DNA of 64,000 nucleotides from Hyphomicrobiales bacterium. GTDB lineage: Bacteria > Pseudomonadota > Alphaproteobacteria > Rickettsiales > JACKKO01. Both the position numbers and the translations under genes were made by a program. Below the pieces are notes generated by a model. The model was given only the letters and a program-made list of their open reading frames with translations. It searched no databases and had not been told where the DNA came from. Positions 33,456-41,858 of this stretch are shown one piece after another. Location of the stretch: positions 434,001-498,000 of the forward strand of contig JACKKO010000001.1 of the NCBI GenBank assembly GCA_024236395.1, read 5' to 3'. The first letter of the stretch is position 1; every line of letters starts with the position of its first letter.

Positions 33456-34091
33456 TTATTCTGCAATTTTCTGAATATAGAACTGGTATAGGGGGGTCTG
33501 AAGAATATTCAGCTTCCGGATATTTACGTTCACGAAGGCATCCACCGCGATTTTTGGGGAACGGATCGGGTCCTTGCCATAAGGCAGGTTTTCGTTCCAG
33601 AGATAGTCATCGAATACCATATAGCCGCCCACTTTAAGCAACTTAAAACCCAGCACCGCATCGCACAGCACGTCCGGTGCCTGGTGCGAACCATCCACAT
33701 AGATAAAATCGAAATATCCGCGTTTTCCTTCATGGAGTAACTGGTTCAGGCACACATCGGAAAACCCCTTGCGCGGTACCAGTGTTACCGTATAGTGGGC
33801 GTTTTGGATCGCCAGCTGTGTATTATGGTGAAACCGTTGCTCCACGGCCTCCATGTCTGCGGCAGCTGCTTCACCGGCCTGATGCTCAACGCCGCCTGCC
33901 CAGCTATCCACGCAGTAAAGCTCAATATCCTGCTGGGGTGCCAGCGTGTGAATCAGGTAGCACGCACTGGCACCTTCATAGGAGCCGATTTCGAGGATAC
34001 GCTTCGGTCTTACTTTCGGGATCAGCTGATCCCAGATGGGCTTTGCCGTTAAATCAAACCAGGAATTGGTGAACTGATAATCCTCTGTCAT
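33456..34091 (-). CDS. Class I SAM-dependent methyltransferase (Methyltransf_24-like)
   Basis: The SAM-binding motif I is RILEIGSYEGASACYL (about residue 30), followed by LYCVDSWAGGVEH, DFIYVDGSHQAPDV and YMVFDDYLW, in the order seen in the Methyltransf_24 family. The protein has 211 aa. The substrate is unknown; relatives are often found among surface polysaccharide genes, but none are here. Confidence 0.82.
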   Translation of the reverse strand: MTEDYQFTNSWFDLTAKPIWDQLIPKVRPKRILEIGSYEGASACYLIHTLAPQQDIELYCVDSWAGGVEHQAGEAAAADMEAVEQRFHHNTQLAIQNAHYTVTLVPRKGFSDVCLNQLLHEGKRGYFDFIYVDGSHQAPDVLCDAVLGFKLLKVGGYMVFDDYLWNENLPYGKDPIRSPKIAVDAFVNVNIRKLNILQTPLYQFYIQKIAE

Positions 34092-34148
34092 ACGCCGCCA
34101 CGATACAGAGCAGGGGGAATGATGGCAATAGGTAAGGGGTATAGACCC

Positions 34149-35006
34149 CTAATCATTGGTGTGTTGATGTTTTTCCTCTCTACGTGCCTGTGATAAGGCT
34201 GCCGTGAGTATACCAGCGGGCATAGCAATAAATCCAAGGCCAACCATTACTACAATGCTGGTAAAGATTTTTCCCCAAACAGTCACGGGATAGATGTCCC
34301 CATAACCAACTGTTGTTAAAGTGGCTATTGCCCACCAAAGAGAATGGGGAATTGAGCTAAAACTTTCGGGCTGTGCTTCGTGCTCACAATAGTAAATACC
34401 CACGGCGGAAAGATAAAGAATAATGAGTGAAAACCCAAGAAAGAATAATAGTTCATCTTTGGCGAGGTATAAAGTGCGGGTTAAACGCCGAATAGCGTGG
34501 CTGTTTCGGAAAATTTTTAAAATACGTACAAGTCTAAATAGGCGTAAAATTCTAATGGCCCTAAGGTCTACGCCTATGGCGAGATAATAAGGAAAAATGG
34601 CGAGTGCATCAATTACTCCCCACCAGCTAAAAACAAACCTGAGTGGTTTGTCATAGGTTAATAAACGCAGAACATATTCAATAGTAAATGCAATAATTGT
34701 AATAAATTCAATAAAGGAAAGTACTTTTTCTGATGTTGTGGAAAGATTGGGTACGGTCTCTAATGAAAAAGCTATAAGTGAGATGATAATCAATAGCTGA
34801 ATAAAAAGAGCCGTATAGCCCTTTCCATCTAAGGCCTTTCGTACAACTTTTCGTGAAGCATAAATATCCATTCCTATAGAGATAATAGATATTTGAAAGA
34901 ATGCCAAACAAAAGACTGTTGGTAAAAGTGGGATTAACCTGGGGCTTCCTAGCCCCTCGCTTGTCCTGCGGACGAGGTAGTGTATATTTTTTTGCAGTTG
35001 GATCAA
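34149..35006 (-). CDS. Voltage-gated-type potassium channel (ion transporter family)
   Basis: Six membrane segments are followed by a pore loop with the selectivity filter TTVGYGD (about residue 233). Segment S4 shows arginines spaced every three residues (RAIRILRLFRLVRILKIFR, about 150-170), the voltage-sensor pattern. At 285 aa it resembles small Kv-type bacterial channels. The ATG overlaps the GIY-YIG gene stop (ATGA). The first 24 codons include a hairpin-rich stretch resembling one at 50.2 kb. Confidence 0.88.
   Translation of the reverse strand: MIQLQKNIHYLVRRTSEGLGSPRLIPLLPTVFCLAFFQISIISIGMDIYASRKVVRKALDGKGYTALFIQLLIIISLIAFSLETVPNLSTTSEKVLSFIEFITIIAFTIEYVLRLLTYDKPLRFVFSWWGVIDALAIFPYYLAIGVDLRAIRILRLFRLVRILKIFRNSHAIRRLTRTLYLAKDELLFFLGFSLIILYLSAVGIYYCEHEAQPESFSSIPHSLWWAIATLTTVGYGDIYPVTVWGKIFTSIVVMVGLGFIAMPAGILTAALSQARREEKHQHTND
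34941..34980. repeat. Hairpin-rich element inside the N-terminal coding part of the K+ channel gene
   Basis: GGGGCT at 34941 pairs with AGCCCC at 34951, and CCTCG with CGAGG further on, giving two adjacent hairpins. The first 16 bases resemble the start of an element at about 50190 (GGGCTTACTAGCCCTTCGCC). In the protein it corresponds to residues 9-22, before the first membrane helix, where an in-frame insertion would be tolerated. Classing it as a dispersed element is inference from two copies. Confidence 0.4.
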
Positions 35007-35242
35007 AGTCGTTTCTTTATAAACGCACGACCATTACCTGTTTTTAGGAATACTTCAAATTCTTCAGCTTTTTTGTGATCGGAAAAGGCAATATAGGTTT
35101 TAATTTTCCATGGCCTGAACGTATTAGTGTGGAGCGATTTTCCAGTGTTATGTTCCTCCAGCCTTCTATCCAGATCATCCGTCAGTCCTGTGTAGTAATG
35201 ATCTGGGTTACGTTCGCTTTGAAGTATGTAAACATATTTCAT
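35003..35242 (-). CDS. GIY-YIG endonuclease-like protein (79 aa)
   Basis: The GIY-YIG core is seen as KYVYILQS followed by YYTGLTDDLDRRLEEHN, with KIKTYIAF and a glutamate in KKAEEFEVFLK. Single-domain members (UPF0213/YhbQ type) are common and their substrates mostly unknown. I take the ATG at 35242; the upstream frame encodes residues derived from a palindromic repeat. Its stop overlaps the channel start. Confidence 0.85.
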   Translation of the reverse strand: MKYVYILQSERNPDHYYTGLTDDLDRRLEEHNTGKSLHTNTFRPWKIKTYIAFSDHKKAEEFEVFLKTGNGRAFIKKRL

Positions 35243-35252
35243 CTGAATTAGC

Positions 35253-35373
35253 CCGCTTTCGTTCGCTTCGTTCACTACAGCGCGGCGTCCGTTTCACACG
35301 CTACACCGCTAATCGCGCTGTAGCTAACCCGCTTACGCTGCCGAAGGCAGCAACAGCGTGGTAGCGAAAGCGG
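35253..35373. repeat. Nested palindromic element between the GIY-YIG gene and the integrase
   Basis: Three nested or adjacent inverted repeats are visible: outer CCGCTTTCG (35253-35261) with CGAAAGCGG (35365-35373), a perfect 10-bp pair CTACAGCGCG (35275-35284) with CGCGCTGTAG (35314-35323), and a hairpin GCTGCC-GAA-GGCAGC near 35338-35352. No gene is visible between 35243 and 35544. It marks the left junction of the island. Confidence 0.65.
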
Positions 35374-35519
35374 ATGGCGGATGGGGTGTCCGCCTAACTA
35401 GTATTTATCTGTATTCGTACGCATACGCAACATCCCTATAAATGCCTTGATATACAGTGATTTTTATGATTATCTTGTTTGCATAAATTCACTGGCAATC
35501 GCCGGTAGTCGGGTAATTT

Positions 35520-35541
35520 TTGTAGGTTGATTTGTGGGTTA
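35520..35541 (+). repeat. Left copy of the island-flanking 22-bp direct repeat (probable integrase arm site)
   Basis: The sequence consists of two related 9-10-mers, TTGTAGGTT and TTTGTGGGTT, and ends 3 bp before the integrase ATG. The right copy at 49879-49900 matches at 20 of 22 positions. Repeated short sites beside a tyrosine recombinase are typical arm-type binding sites; at this position the integrase could also control its own gene. Confidence 0.65.
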
Positions 35542-35544
35542 TCT

Positions 35545-36768
35545 ATGGCACGAGAGATAGGCAAGCTGGTTCCCGTTACGCTGAACAAGATAAAGCAAAA
35601 GGGAATGTATCCTGACGGCGGCAATCTCTATTTGCAGGTCACAGATGCCGGAGTGAAAAGCTGGATATTCCGCTACATGATTGATGGTAAGTCCCGCTCG
35701 ATGGGGCTTGGCCCTCTAAATGCTCTCTCGCTGGCCGATGCGCGTATGCTCGCCGCCGAGTGTCGCAAACAGCTTTCGCAGGGTATTGACCCGCTCGCGG
35801 CTCGCCGTGCGGAACAAGCCAAGGTCAAACTGCTATACCTCCGCAACATCACCTTCAAGCAGTGCGCCGAAGCCTACATAGAGGCGCATAAATCCGGCTG
35901 GCGGAACGCGAAACATGCCTCTCAGTGGACAAACACGCTGACCACCTACGCTTATCCAACGATAGGCGGCTTAATGGTGCAGGATGTAGATGTGGGATTG
36001 GTTCTAAAAGTATTGGAGCCGATATGGAAAACGAAGACAGAAACCGCTGACCGCTTGCGGGGCAGGATTGAGGCGATATTAGATTGGGCAAGCAGCCGGG
36101 AATACCGTACTGGTGATAATCCTGCCCGCTGGCGCGGTAAGCTGCAAAATCTGCTTCCCGCCCGCTCAAAGATTCAGCAGGTGAAACACCATCCCGCCTT
36201 ACCTTACGATGACATAAGCGAGTTCGTGGCGGCGCTGGAATTACAAGAAGGTCTGGCGGCAGAAGCGCTAAAAATGGTCATTTTGACCGCTACCCGCACC
36301 AGCGAAACAATAAATGCGAAATGGGATGAATTTGACCTGAAAAATAAATTATGGGTCATTCCCGCTAATCGTATTAAAACTGGTAAAGAGCATCGCGTTC
36401 CGCTTTCGGAATCCGTTTTGAAGATTCTTAAAGAACTGCATGAGAAACGTATCAATGACCATGTGTTTCCAAGCAGGAACGGAAAATCGCTGTCTAACAT
36501 GGCGATGCTGGTACTGCTACGGCGCATGAAGCGTGACGATATAACTGTACATGGCTTCCGCAGTACCTTCCGTGATTGGGCGGCGGAACAAACTAACTAC
36601 GCCCGCGAAGTGGCAGAAGCGGCGCTTTCTCACGCCGTAGGCAACGCGGTAGAGGCGGCTTATCGTCGCGGCGATTTGTTCGAGAAGCGCAGAAAACTCA
36701 TGAATGAATGGGCGCGGTACTGTTATCAGCCCAAGACGGCAGGAAAAGTGATAAAAATGAGGGCGTAG
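35545..36768 (+). CDS. Tyrosine-type site-specific integrase (DUF4102 N-terminus)
   Basis: An N-terminal arm-binding domain (PDGGNLYLQVTDAGVKSWIF, GLGPLNALSLADAR) is followed by a SAM-like core-binding domain and the catalytic domain. Catalytic residues are visible: R in TATRTSETI, HGFR, H in LSHAVGNAVEAAY, and the nucleophile Y in that same block. At 407 aa this is the P4-like class that integrates in tRNA genes. It is the left-end gene of the island and should be responsible for its movement; nothing in the sequence suggests it is inactive. Confidence 0.94.
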   Translation: MAREIGKLVPVTLNKIKQKGMYPDGGNLYLQVTDAGVKSWIFRYMIDGKSRSMGLGPLNALSLADARMLAAECRKQLSQGIDPLAARRAEQAKVKLLYLRNITFKQCAEAYIEAHKSGWRNAKHASQWTNTLTTYAYPTIGGLMVQDVDVGLVLKVLEPIWKTKTETADRLRGRIEAILDWASSREYRTGDNPARWRGKLQNLLPARSKIQQVKHHPALPYDDISEFVAALELQEGLAAEALKMVILTATRTSETINAKWDEFDLKNKLWVIPANRIKTGKEHRVPLSESVLKILKELHEKRINDHVFPSRNGKSLSNMAMLVLLRRMKRDDITVHGFRSTFRDWAAEQTNYAREVAEAALSHAVGNAVEAAYRRGDLFEKRRKLMNEWARYCYQPKTAGKVIKMRA

Positions 36769-36771
36769 CTA

Positions 36772-37755
36772 TTATGCCGCTTCCACTTCCTCATACGTCA
36801 CCGGTTCCACTACGTCGAAGCCCGATGTCTTCTTGAATCGCATATTGTGCAAAAAGTTCTTCATAGCATCCGATGGGTCGATATTGTTTAGATTCAATGC
36901 CTCGAACGTCTTACGCATGACCATGACGGATACGATGGTTTGTTCTTCGATGTGGCCGGTCTTTGGGTTCAGCAGATTGTCTTTCGCATTAATCAATACG
37001 CGCTCAATGGGTAGCAGCGCATATAGTTCAGCCGCCACACGCAATATACAGCTACATACATAATCTTGATACAGTGTATTAAATTCACCTTTCGGCATTT
37101 CTTTTGTCGATAATGTACCGCTTTGGCGTAGGCTGTATTTCTCTTTCGGTATCACTTCGTCGCTATGTACGCTGATGCTAGCCGTGAGGTTGCCCCTGTC
37201 ATCGACGGTAAATTGCAGACCGGAGCCGAGTTTTTCAATGCTCGTGAACGGATTAAGTTCGCGTATCGTGTCGATGAACGCTTGCGGGTCTTTGTTCAGC
37301 AAGCGTTCTGCCAGATTTTTCTTCTTTTCCCATAGTGCATATTTGTTGCGGTATTCCGTCAGCCTGTCCTGATATTTTTCTTCGTCCTTCGTGGTAGCAG
37401 CGATAATTGCCTGTTTTAGTTTTTCTCGTTTCTTCGCTTCGTTTCTCAGTAGTTTGTTCAGAAGACGCGGTTTGAATCCATCATGTTTGCGCTTCGCTTC
37501 CGCTTCGCTGTCATTGCTGCGCTTGGGTTCGGAAGGCGGACGCTGACTCGCTGTATCCTGCCAGTCCATAATCTCACTGTTGCAGTCAGTGTGAATGCTG
37601 GTAATGCCTTCGATATAGTTTTCAAAGGCGCGTACCGCGCTTTGCGCGTCATCCATCGCTTGCAGTTTGGCTTGAATCTTTTGCTTGCGGTCAGCTTCCC
37701 GTGCGGCCCGCCGCATGTCCGCCTGAATCGCTCTAACTGTGCCTTTCCAGCCCAT
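36772..37755 (-). CDS. Unknown coiled-coil protein (327 aa) in the island
   Basis: Nearly the first half (residues 5-155) is strongly charged and helical, consistent with coiled coil (for example MRRAAREADRKQKIQAKLQA), with a Pro/Ser-rich break at about 72-85. The second half is globular, with LGSGLQFTVDDRGNLTASIS and an IVSVMVMRKTFEALNL segment. I recognise no catalytic motif. It lies between the integrase (stops 4 bp apart, convergent) and the divergent vWA gene, so it may belong functionally to the TerY-P system. Confidence 0.7.
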   Translation of the reverse strand: MGWKGTVRAIQADMRRAAREADRKQKIQAKLQAMDDAQSAVRAFENYIEGITSIHTDCNSEIMDWQDTASQRPPSEPKRSNDSEAEAKRKHDGFKPRLLNKLLRNEAKKREKLKQAIIAATTKDEEKYQDRLTEYRNKYALWEKKKNLAERLLNKDPQAFIDTIRELNPFTSIEKLGSGLQFTVDDRGNLTASISVHSDEVIPKEKYSLRQSGTLSTKEMPKGEFNTLYQDYVCSCILRVAAELYALLPIERVLINAKDNLLNPKTGHIEEQTIVSVMVMRKTFEALNLNNIDPSDAMKNFLHNMRFKKTSGFDVVEPVTYEEVEAA

Positions 37756-37951
37756 ATTTCGCCTATTTATGGTGGTTATCTATACGAATAGGACATTAAT
37801 AGAAGGAATATGCTTTCATATCAACGGTTCATGGTGTTTATTCAATAGTGCGCTGGAAAGTTCGCCCAGAAATAACTCCTTGATTGCGGTTGTAAATCTC
37901 GTGTATCAAGGGTGCTTGTAGTTGTAATATAAATAAAATTGTGAGTTGCTT

Positions 37952-38629
37952 ATGACCGATTTCGAGCAAGTGCCATTTGGCGCGGCGGAGTTCGCCAACA
38001 ATCCCGAACCACGGTGTCCGTGCTTATTGTTGCTGGATACGTCAAGTTCGATGTCGGGCCGCCCGATTGAGGAATTGAATGCGGGCCTTATTGCGTTCAA
38101 AGATGAACTCATGGCCGATACTATGGCAACCAAGCGTGTTGAGATTGGTCTTGTCACCTTTGGGCCGGTTCAGGTTGTATCGGACTTTCAAACCCCGGAT
38201 ACGTTTCATCCGCCGAGTCTGAGCGCAAACGGTGACACACCGATGGGCAGCGCCATATTGCAGGGGTTAGAACTTATCCGGCAGCGCAAGGATGTTTACC
38301 GCAGCAACGGCGTTTCCTATTACCGCCCGTGGATTTTCCTGATTACAGATGGTGCGCCAACAGATGACTGGCAGCAAGCCGCTTCTTTTATTAAGGAAGG
38401 CGAATCTTCTAAATCCTATATGTTCTTCGCGGTAGGGGTAGAGGGCGCAAACATGGAAACACTCGCGCAAATTTCTGTCCGTGAACCGCTCAAACTCAAA
38501 GGTCTGCGTTTCCGTGACCTGTTCGTATGGCTGTCGAACTCTCTTGGTTCTGTGTCCCGCTCGCAGCCGGGAGATACGCCGCCACTGACTAACCCAACTA
38601 CGCCCGATGGTTGGGCGGTTGCTGGATAA
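37952..38629 (+). CDS. vWA-domain protein, TerY-like (TerY-P triad, first gene)
   Basis: The von Willebrand A domain carries the metal-ion-dependent adhesion site DTSSSMSG (residues 29-36) and later IFLITDGAPTDDW. At 225 aa it matches the TerY group linked to tellurite-resistance-type stress systems. The ATG at 37952 is preferred over a TTG six bases earlier. Its stop overlaps the phosphatase start (TAATG). Gao et al. (2020) reported vWA/PP2C/kinase triads (TerY-P) among prokaryotic antiviral systems; I assign this locus by gene order and domains. Confidence 0.85.
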   Translation: MTDFEQVPFGAAEFANNPEPRCPCLLLLDTSSSMSGRPIEELNAGLIAFKDELMADTMATKRVEIGLVTFGPVQVVSDFQTPDTFHPPSLSANGDTPMGSAILQGLELIRQRKDVYRSNGVSYYRPWIFLITDGAPTDDWQQAASFIKEGESSKSYMFFAVGVEGANMETLAQISVREPLKLKGLRFRDLFVWLSNSLGSVSRSQPGDTPPLTNPTTPDGWAVAG

Positions 38630-39450
38630 TGGCGGTGTGGCGGTATGTTATCGCAACATCCATTGGCACTTCGCACATAAAACAGGATTTACCCTGTCAA
38701 GATTACGCGAAGTGCATTGTTACGCCTGATAAAAATGATGTCCCCGTTATCATTGCCGTAGTTTCTGACGGTGCCGGAAGCGCCGAGAATAGCCACATTG
38801 GTTCAGAACTGGCTTGTACGCTTTTCGTGGAAGCCGCCGCCGCTTATCTGTCAGAAAATACCACCGCTTCGATAGACAGCAGCGTGGCGCAAACATGGCT
38901 GCAAAAAATCCGTGAGGCGATTCAACAAAGGGCAGAAGCGGAAGAAAAACGCCCCCGCGATTATGCCTGTACCTTCCTCGCCGCTATTATCGGTACTGAC
39001 AAGGCCGCGTATATACAAATTGGTGATGGTGCTATCGTGGTATCGGACGGAGAGGAAGCGAATTGGGGCTGGATATTCTGGCCGCAGCGAGGTGAGTTTG
39101 CCAATACTACCTTTTTCCTTACAGATGACACCGCGCTTGAAAAAGTATGCTTCGATACAACGGATACACCGCCTCTCGAAATTGCGCTATTTACGGACGG
39201 CATAGAACCGCTGGTGCTCGAATATGCGACACAAACAGCATTTGCGCCCTTTTACGATAAAATGTTCCCACCCGTTCGCGCTGCCAGCGCCGAAGGGCTA
39301 AACAAAGACCTTTCCCTATCGCTCGAAAAATATCTTGCTTCGCCATCCGTCTGTGACCGTACAGACGATGATAAGAGCCTTATTTTAGCAACACGAAGAC
39401 TACCTAACGCCGCACCAGTCGAAGGGCTAGATGCTTCTGCCAGTGAATGA
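38629..39450 (+). CDS. PP2C-type serine/threonine phosphatase (TerY-P triad, second gene)
   Basis: The 273-aa protein has the PP2C pattern: IGTSHIKQDLPCQDYAK near the N-terminus, VVSDGAGSAENSHIGSELAC (metal-binding D/G, about residue 42) and QIGDGAIVV (about 130). It is expected to dephosphorylate targets of the neighbouring kinase. Start and stop overlap both neighbours (TAATG and ATGA), the strongest evidence that the triad acts as a unit. Confidence 0.9.
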   Translation: MAVWRYVIATSIGTSHIKQDLPCQDYAKCIVTPDKNDVPVIIAVVSDGAGSAENSHIGSELACTLFVEAAAAYLSENTTASIDSSVAQTWLQKIREAIQQRAEAEEKRPRDYACTFLAAIIGTDKAAYIQIGDGAIVVSDGEEANWGWIFWPQRGEFANTTFFLTDDTALEKVCFDTTDTPPLEIALFTDGIEPLVLEYATQTAFAPFYDKMFPPVRAASAEGLNKDLSLSLEKYLASPSVCDRTDDDKSLILATRRLPNAAPVEGLDASASE

Positions 39451-41393
39451 GAACCATGAGCGCCCTGAAAAACCGCAAGGGAGAAAATATACAGCTTGGT
39501 CGCCTTCTCGGAAAAGGCGGCGAAGGGGCAGTTTACGAGGTTCCGGGCGCGTCATCCCTAGTCGCTAAAATCTACCACCAACCACTAGCGCCCGAAAAAG
39601 CCGGTAAGCTACATGCCATGTCGGATATGAAAACCGACAGGCTTCTGTCATTGACCGCGTGGCCTGTGGATGTGTTAAACGGGCCGGACGGCAAGCCCAA
39701 AGGCTTCCTCATGCCGCAGGTGACAGGGCATAAGGATATACATGCTCTCTATACTCCGAAAAGTCGAAAAGACAGCTTTCCCGAAGCGGATTGGCGCTTC
39801 TTGGTTCATACCGCCGCGAACGTGGCACGGGCCTTTGCTATGATACATGACCACGGTTGCGTTATTGGTGACGTGAATCATGGCAGCGTTCTGGTTTCCG
39901 CCAAAGCGACAGTACGGCTGATTGACTGCGACAGTTTTCAAATCAATACGCCGAAGCAGCAGTTTCTTTGCACGGTCGGAGTTCCTACTTATACCCCGGC
40001 TGAATTGCAGGGAAAATCGTTTAAGGGTGTGGTGCGTAGCGCGAATCATGATGCTTTCGGTCTTGCCATTATGCTCTTTCATCTTCTTTTCATGGGCCGT
40101 CATCCATTCGCTGGCCGGTTCCTTGGAAAAGGTGACATGCCTATCGAGAGGGCGATAAGCGAACACCGTTTCGCTTTCAGTTCTTACGCCAAGCAAGCAC
40201 TTATGGAACCGCCGCCGCATACGTTGCAGCTAAACGCTATATCGCCGCAGGTTTCGTTACTGTTCGAGCGGGCGTTTTCGAGAGAAGGAATCCGCGATAA
40301 TGGCCGTCCTACGGCAAGGGAGTGGGTGACGGCGTTAGAGGGGCTAGAAAAGCAAATCAAAAAATGCGGAACGAATGCCTCCCATTATCATTTTTCCAAC
40401 CTTACCGCCTGTCCGTGGTGTAAAATCGAAGCCGCAACCGGCGTGATATTATTCTCGCTGTTTATTCAGCATGGGCCGCAATCTTCTACCTACAACATGG
40501 CCGTAATATGGAAGAAAATTACGGATGTTACACCTCCACCACCACCGCCAGAACTTCCGAACGGCAATGCTTATAAGATTCAGCCGTCAACAGACGCACA
40601 AGCCATCGCTGGTAAGCGGAAAAACAATAAAGTCATAGGCTATCTTGCAATCGGCGGCGCAATACTGGCAGCCCTTGCCGGTGCTGCACCCGGCGCGGCT
40701 AGTTTCTGGCTGATAGCCGGTGCGGTCGTTCTTCATTATGTTTTAAGTAACTCCAAGGGTGACACAGGCAAGTTTTCTACCGCCTACTACGAAGCAAATA
40801 ACGCATGGAATGCGACGGTTGACCGTTGGCAACGTGAAGCGGGTAACAAGCGTTTTCATGAAAAATTAGACCAACTTCGGAAGGTAAAGGCAGAATGGGA
40901 AGGATTGCCCACAACCCGGCAGAAGCGCTACCAACAGCTACAGAATGAGCGCCAGCAAGCCCAATTAAAGCGCTTCCTCGAAAGTCACCTGATTGACCGG
41001 GCGAAAATTAAAGACGTGGGTTCCAGCCGTAAGGCGATGCTTGAATCTTATAACATCGAAACGGCATGGGACATTACCGAAAGGGCCGTAAGGCGTGTGC
41101 CGGGGTTTGGCGATGCTCTTACCAAGAGGCTATTGGAATGGCGGCGCAGCATCGAACGGAAATTCGTTTTTAACGCGTCACAGGGGGTTGACCCACGCGA
41201 TATTGCCGCCCTTGACAGGGAGCTTGCCGATACCAAGAGAAAACTGGAAGCGCAGCTACTCGCGGGAGCGCCGGAACTGATACAGATACGCACTCAGATT
41301 ACCACTTCGCGGGGTGCGTTACAGAAAGAGGTTGAGCGGGCTTATGTGCGGCTCTTACAGGCCGAGGCGGATAAAAAGGCAGTGGGTATTTAG
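39447..41393 (+). CDS. Protein kinase with helix-hairpin-helix domain (TerY-P triad, third gene)
   Basis: The N-terminal kinase domain has the glycine loop LGKGGEGAVYEV (residues 21-32), the lysine VAKIYHQ (K41), a catalytic-loop variant VIGDVNHGSVLV (D142) and RLIDCDSF in place of DFG (D160). A CPWC motif near residue 330 and two membrane-type segments (about 398-440) follow, then a coiled region and a helix-hairpin-helix (RRVPGFGDALTKRLLEW, near residue 550), which may bind nucleic acid. At 648 aa it matches the kinase of TerY-P systems. An ATG at 39456 is an alternative start. Confidence 0.87.
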   Translation: MRTMSALKNRKGENIQLGRLLGKGGEGAVYEVPGASSLVAKIYHQPLAPEKAGKLHAMSDMKTDRLLSLTAWPVDVLNGPDGKPKGFLMPQVTGHKDIHALYTPKSRKDSFPEADWRFLVHTAANVARAFAMIHDHGCVIGDVNHGSVLVSAKATVRLIDCDSFQINTPKQQFLCTVGVPTYTPAELQGKSFKGVVRSANHDAFGLAIMLFHLLFMGRHPFAGRFLGKGDMPIERAISEHRFAFSSYAKQALMEPPPHTLQLNAISPQVSLLFERAFSREGIRDNGRPTAREWVTALEGLEKQIKKCGTNASHYHFSNLTACPWCKIEAATGVILFSLFIQHGPQSSTYNMAVIWKKITDVTPPPPPPELPNGNAYKIQPSTDAQAIAGKRKNNKVIGYLAIGGAILAALAGAAPGAASFWLIAGAVVLHYVLSNSKGDTGKFSTAYYEANNAWNATVDRWQREAGNKRFHEKLDQLRKVKAEWEGLPTTRQKRYQQLQNERQQAQLKRFLESHLIDRAKIKDVGSSRKAMLESYNIETAWDITERAVRRVPGFGDALTKRLLEWRRSIERKFVFNASQGVDPRDIAALDRELADTKRKLEAQLLAGAPELIQIRTQITTSRGALQKEVERAYVRLLQAEADKKAVGI

Positions 41394-41671
41394 GAAGCCG
41401 CAAGAATCACTATTACCACTATCGCGGCTACTATAAGCCATCCCCATGCGCCCCCTCCGGTTTGGCCGGTTTGCGAGGCGTTTGCGTCATGCGGTCGATA
41501 AGTGGAATGCGAAAGCCCGGTGCCGGGAATCCCCACCGTAGTTCGGGTGCCTTTTTTATTCACGTTGACGGTTAGACCTTTGTCACCAAATGACAGGCTA
41601 GAACCGCGTTTACCGATATTCCAGCGAACGCCGGGTAAAATTTTAACAGATTTACGGAAGCGGAAGCCCAT
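41390..41671 (-). CDS. DUF4236 domain membrane protein (93 aa)
   Basis: The N-terminal half is the DUF4236 domain: MGFRFRKSVKILPGVRWNIG, followed by SLSFGDKGLTVNV and GTRTTVGIPGTGLS. A Gly/Gln linker and one C-terminal membrane helix (WGWLIVAAIVVIVIL) complete it. The domain is common and of unknown function, often found in stress or phage-related neighbourhoods. Its stop overlaps the kinase stop in convergent orientation. Confidence 0.88.
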   Translation of the reverse strand: MGFRFRKSVKILPGVRWNIGKRGSSLSFGDKGLTVNVNKKGTRTTVGIPGTGLSHSTYRPHDANASQTGQTGGGAWGWLIVAAIVVIVILAAS

Positions 41672-41802
41672 ATCACCAACTATTGATTATTTGCGTAATA
41701 TAACAGTTAGAAATCAAAAATCTCATGAAATTCAGTCGCAAAAGAAACACCGTATCAACCGATTCTCAGTATAAATTTCGTTCTTATTTAGACTTTTATT
41801 GC

Positions 41803-41830
41803 ATAATTCACTTTATAAGTAGCGAATTAT
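41803..41830. promoter_or_regulatory. Inverted repeat before the Fic gene, candidate operator
   Basis: ATAATTC (41803-41809) and GAATTAT (41824-41830) form a perfect 7-bp inverted repeat with arm centres 21 bp apart, two helical turns. It ends 28 bp before the ATG and overlaps TTTATAAG, which could serve as a -10 region. AbiEi-type winged helices are known to bind inverted repeats in their own promoters, and the downstream protein has such a domain, so autoregulation is plausible. Confidence 0.45.
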
Positions 41831-41858
41831 TGCGTAGAATAGCCATCGGAAGGCTAAA

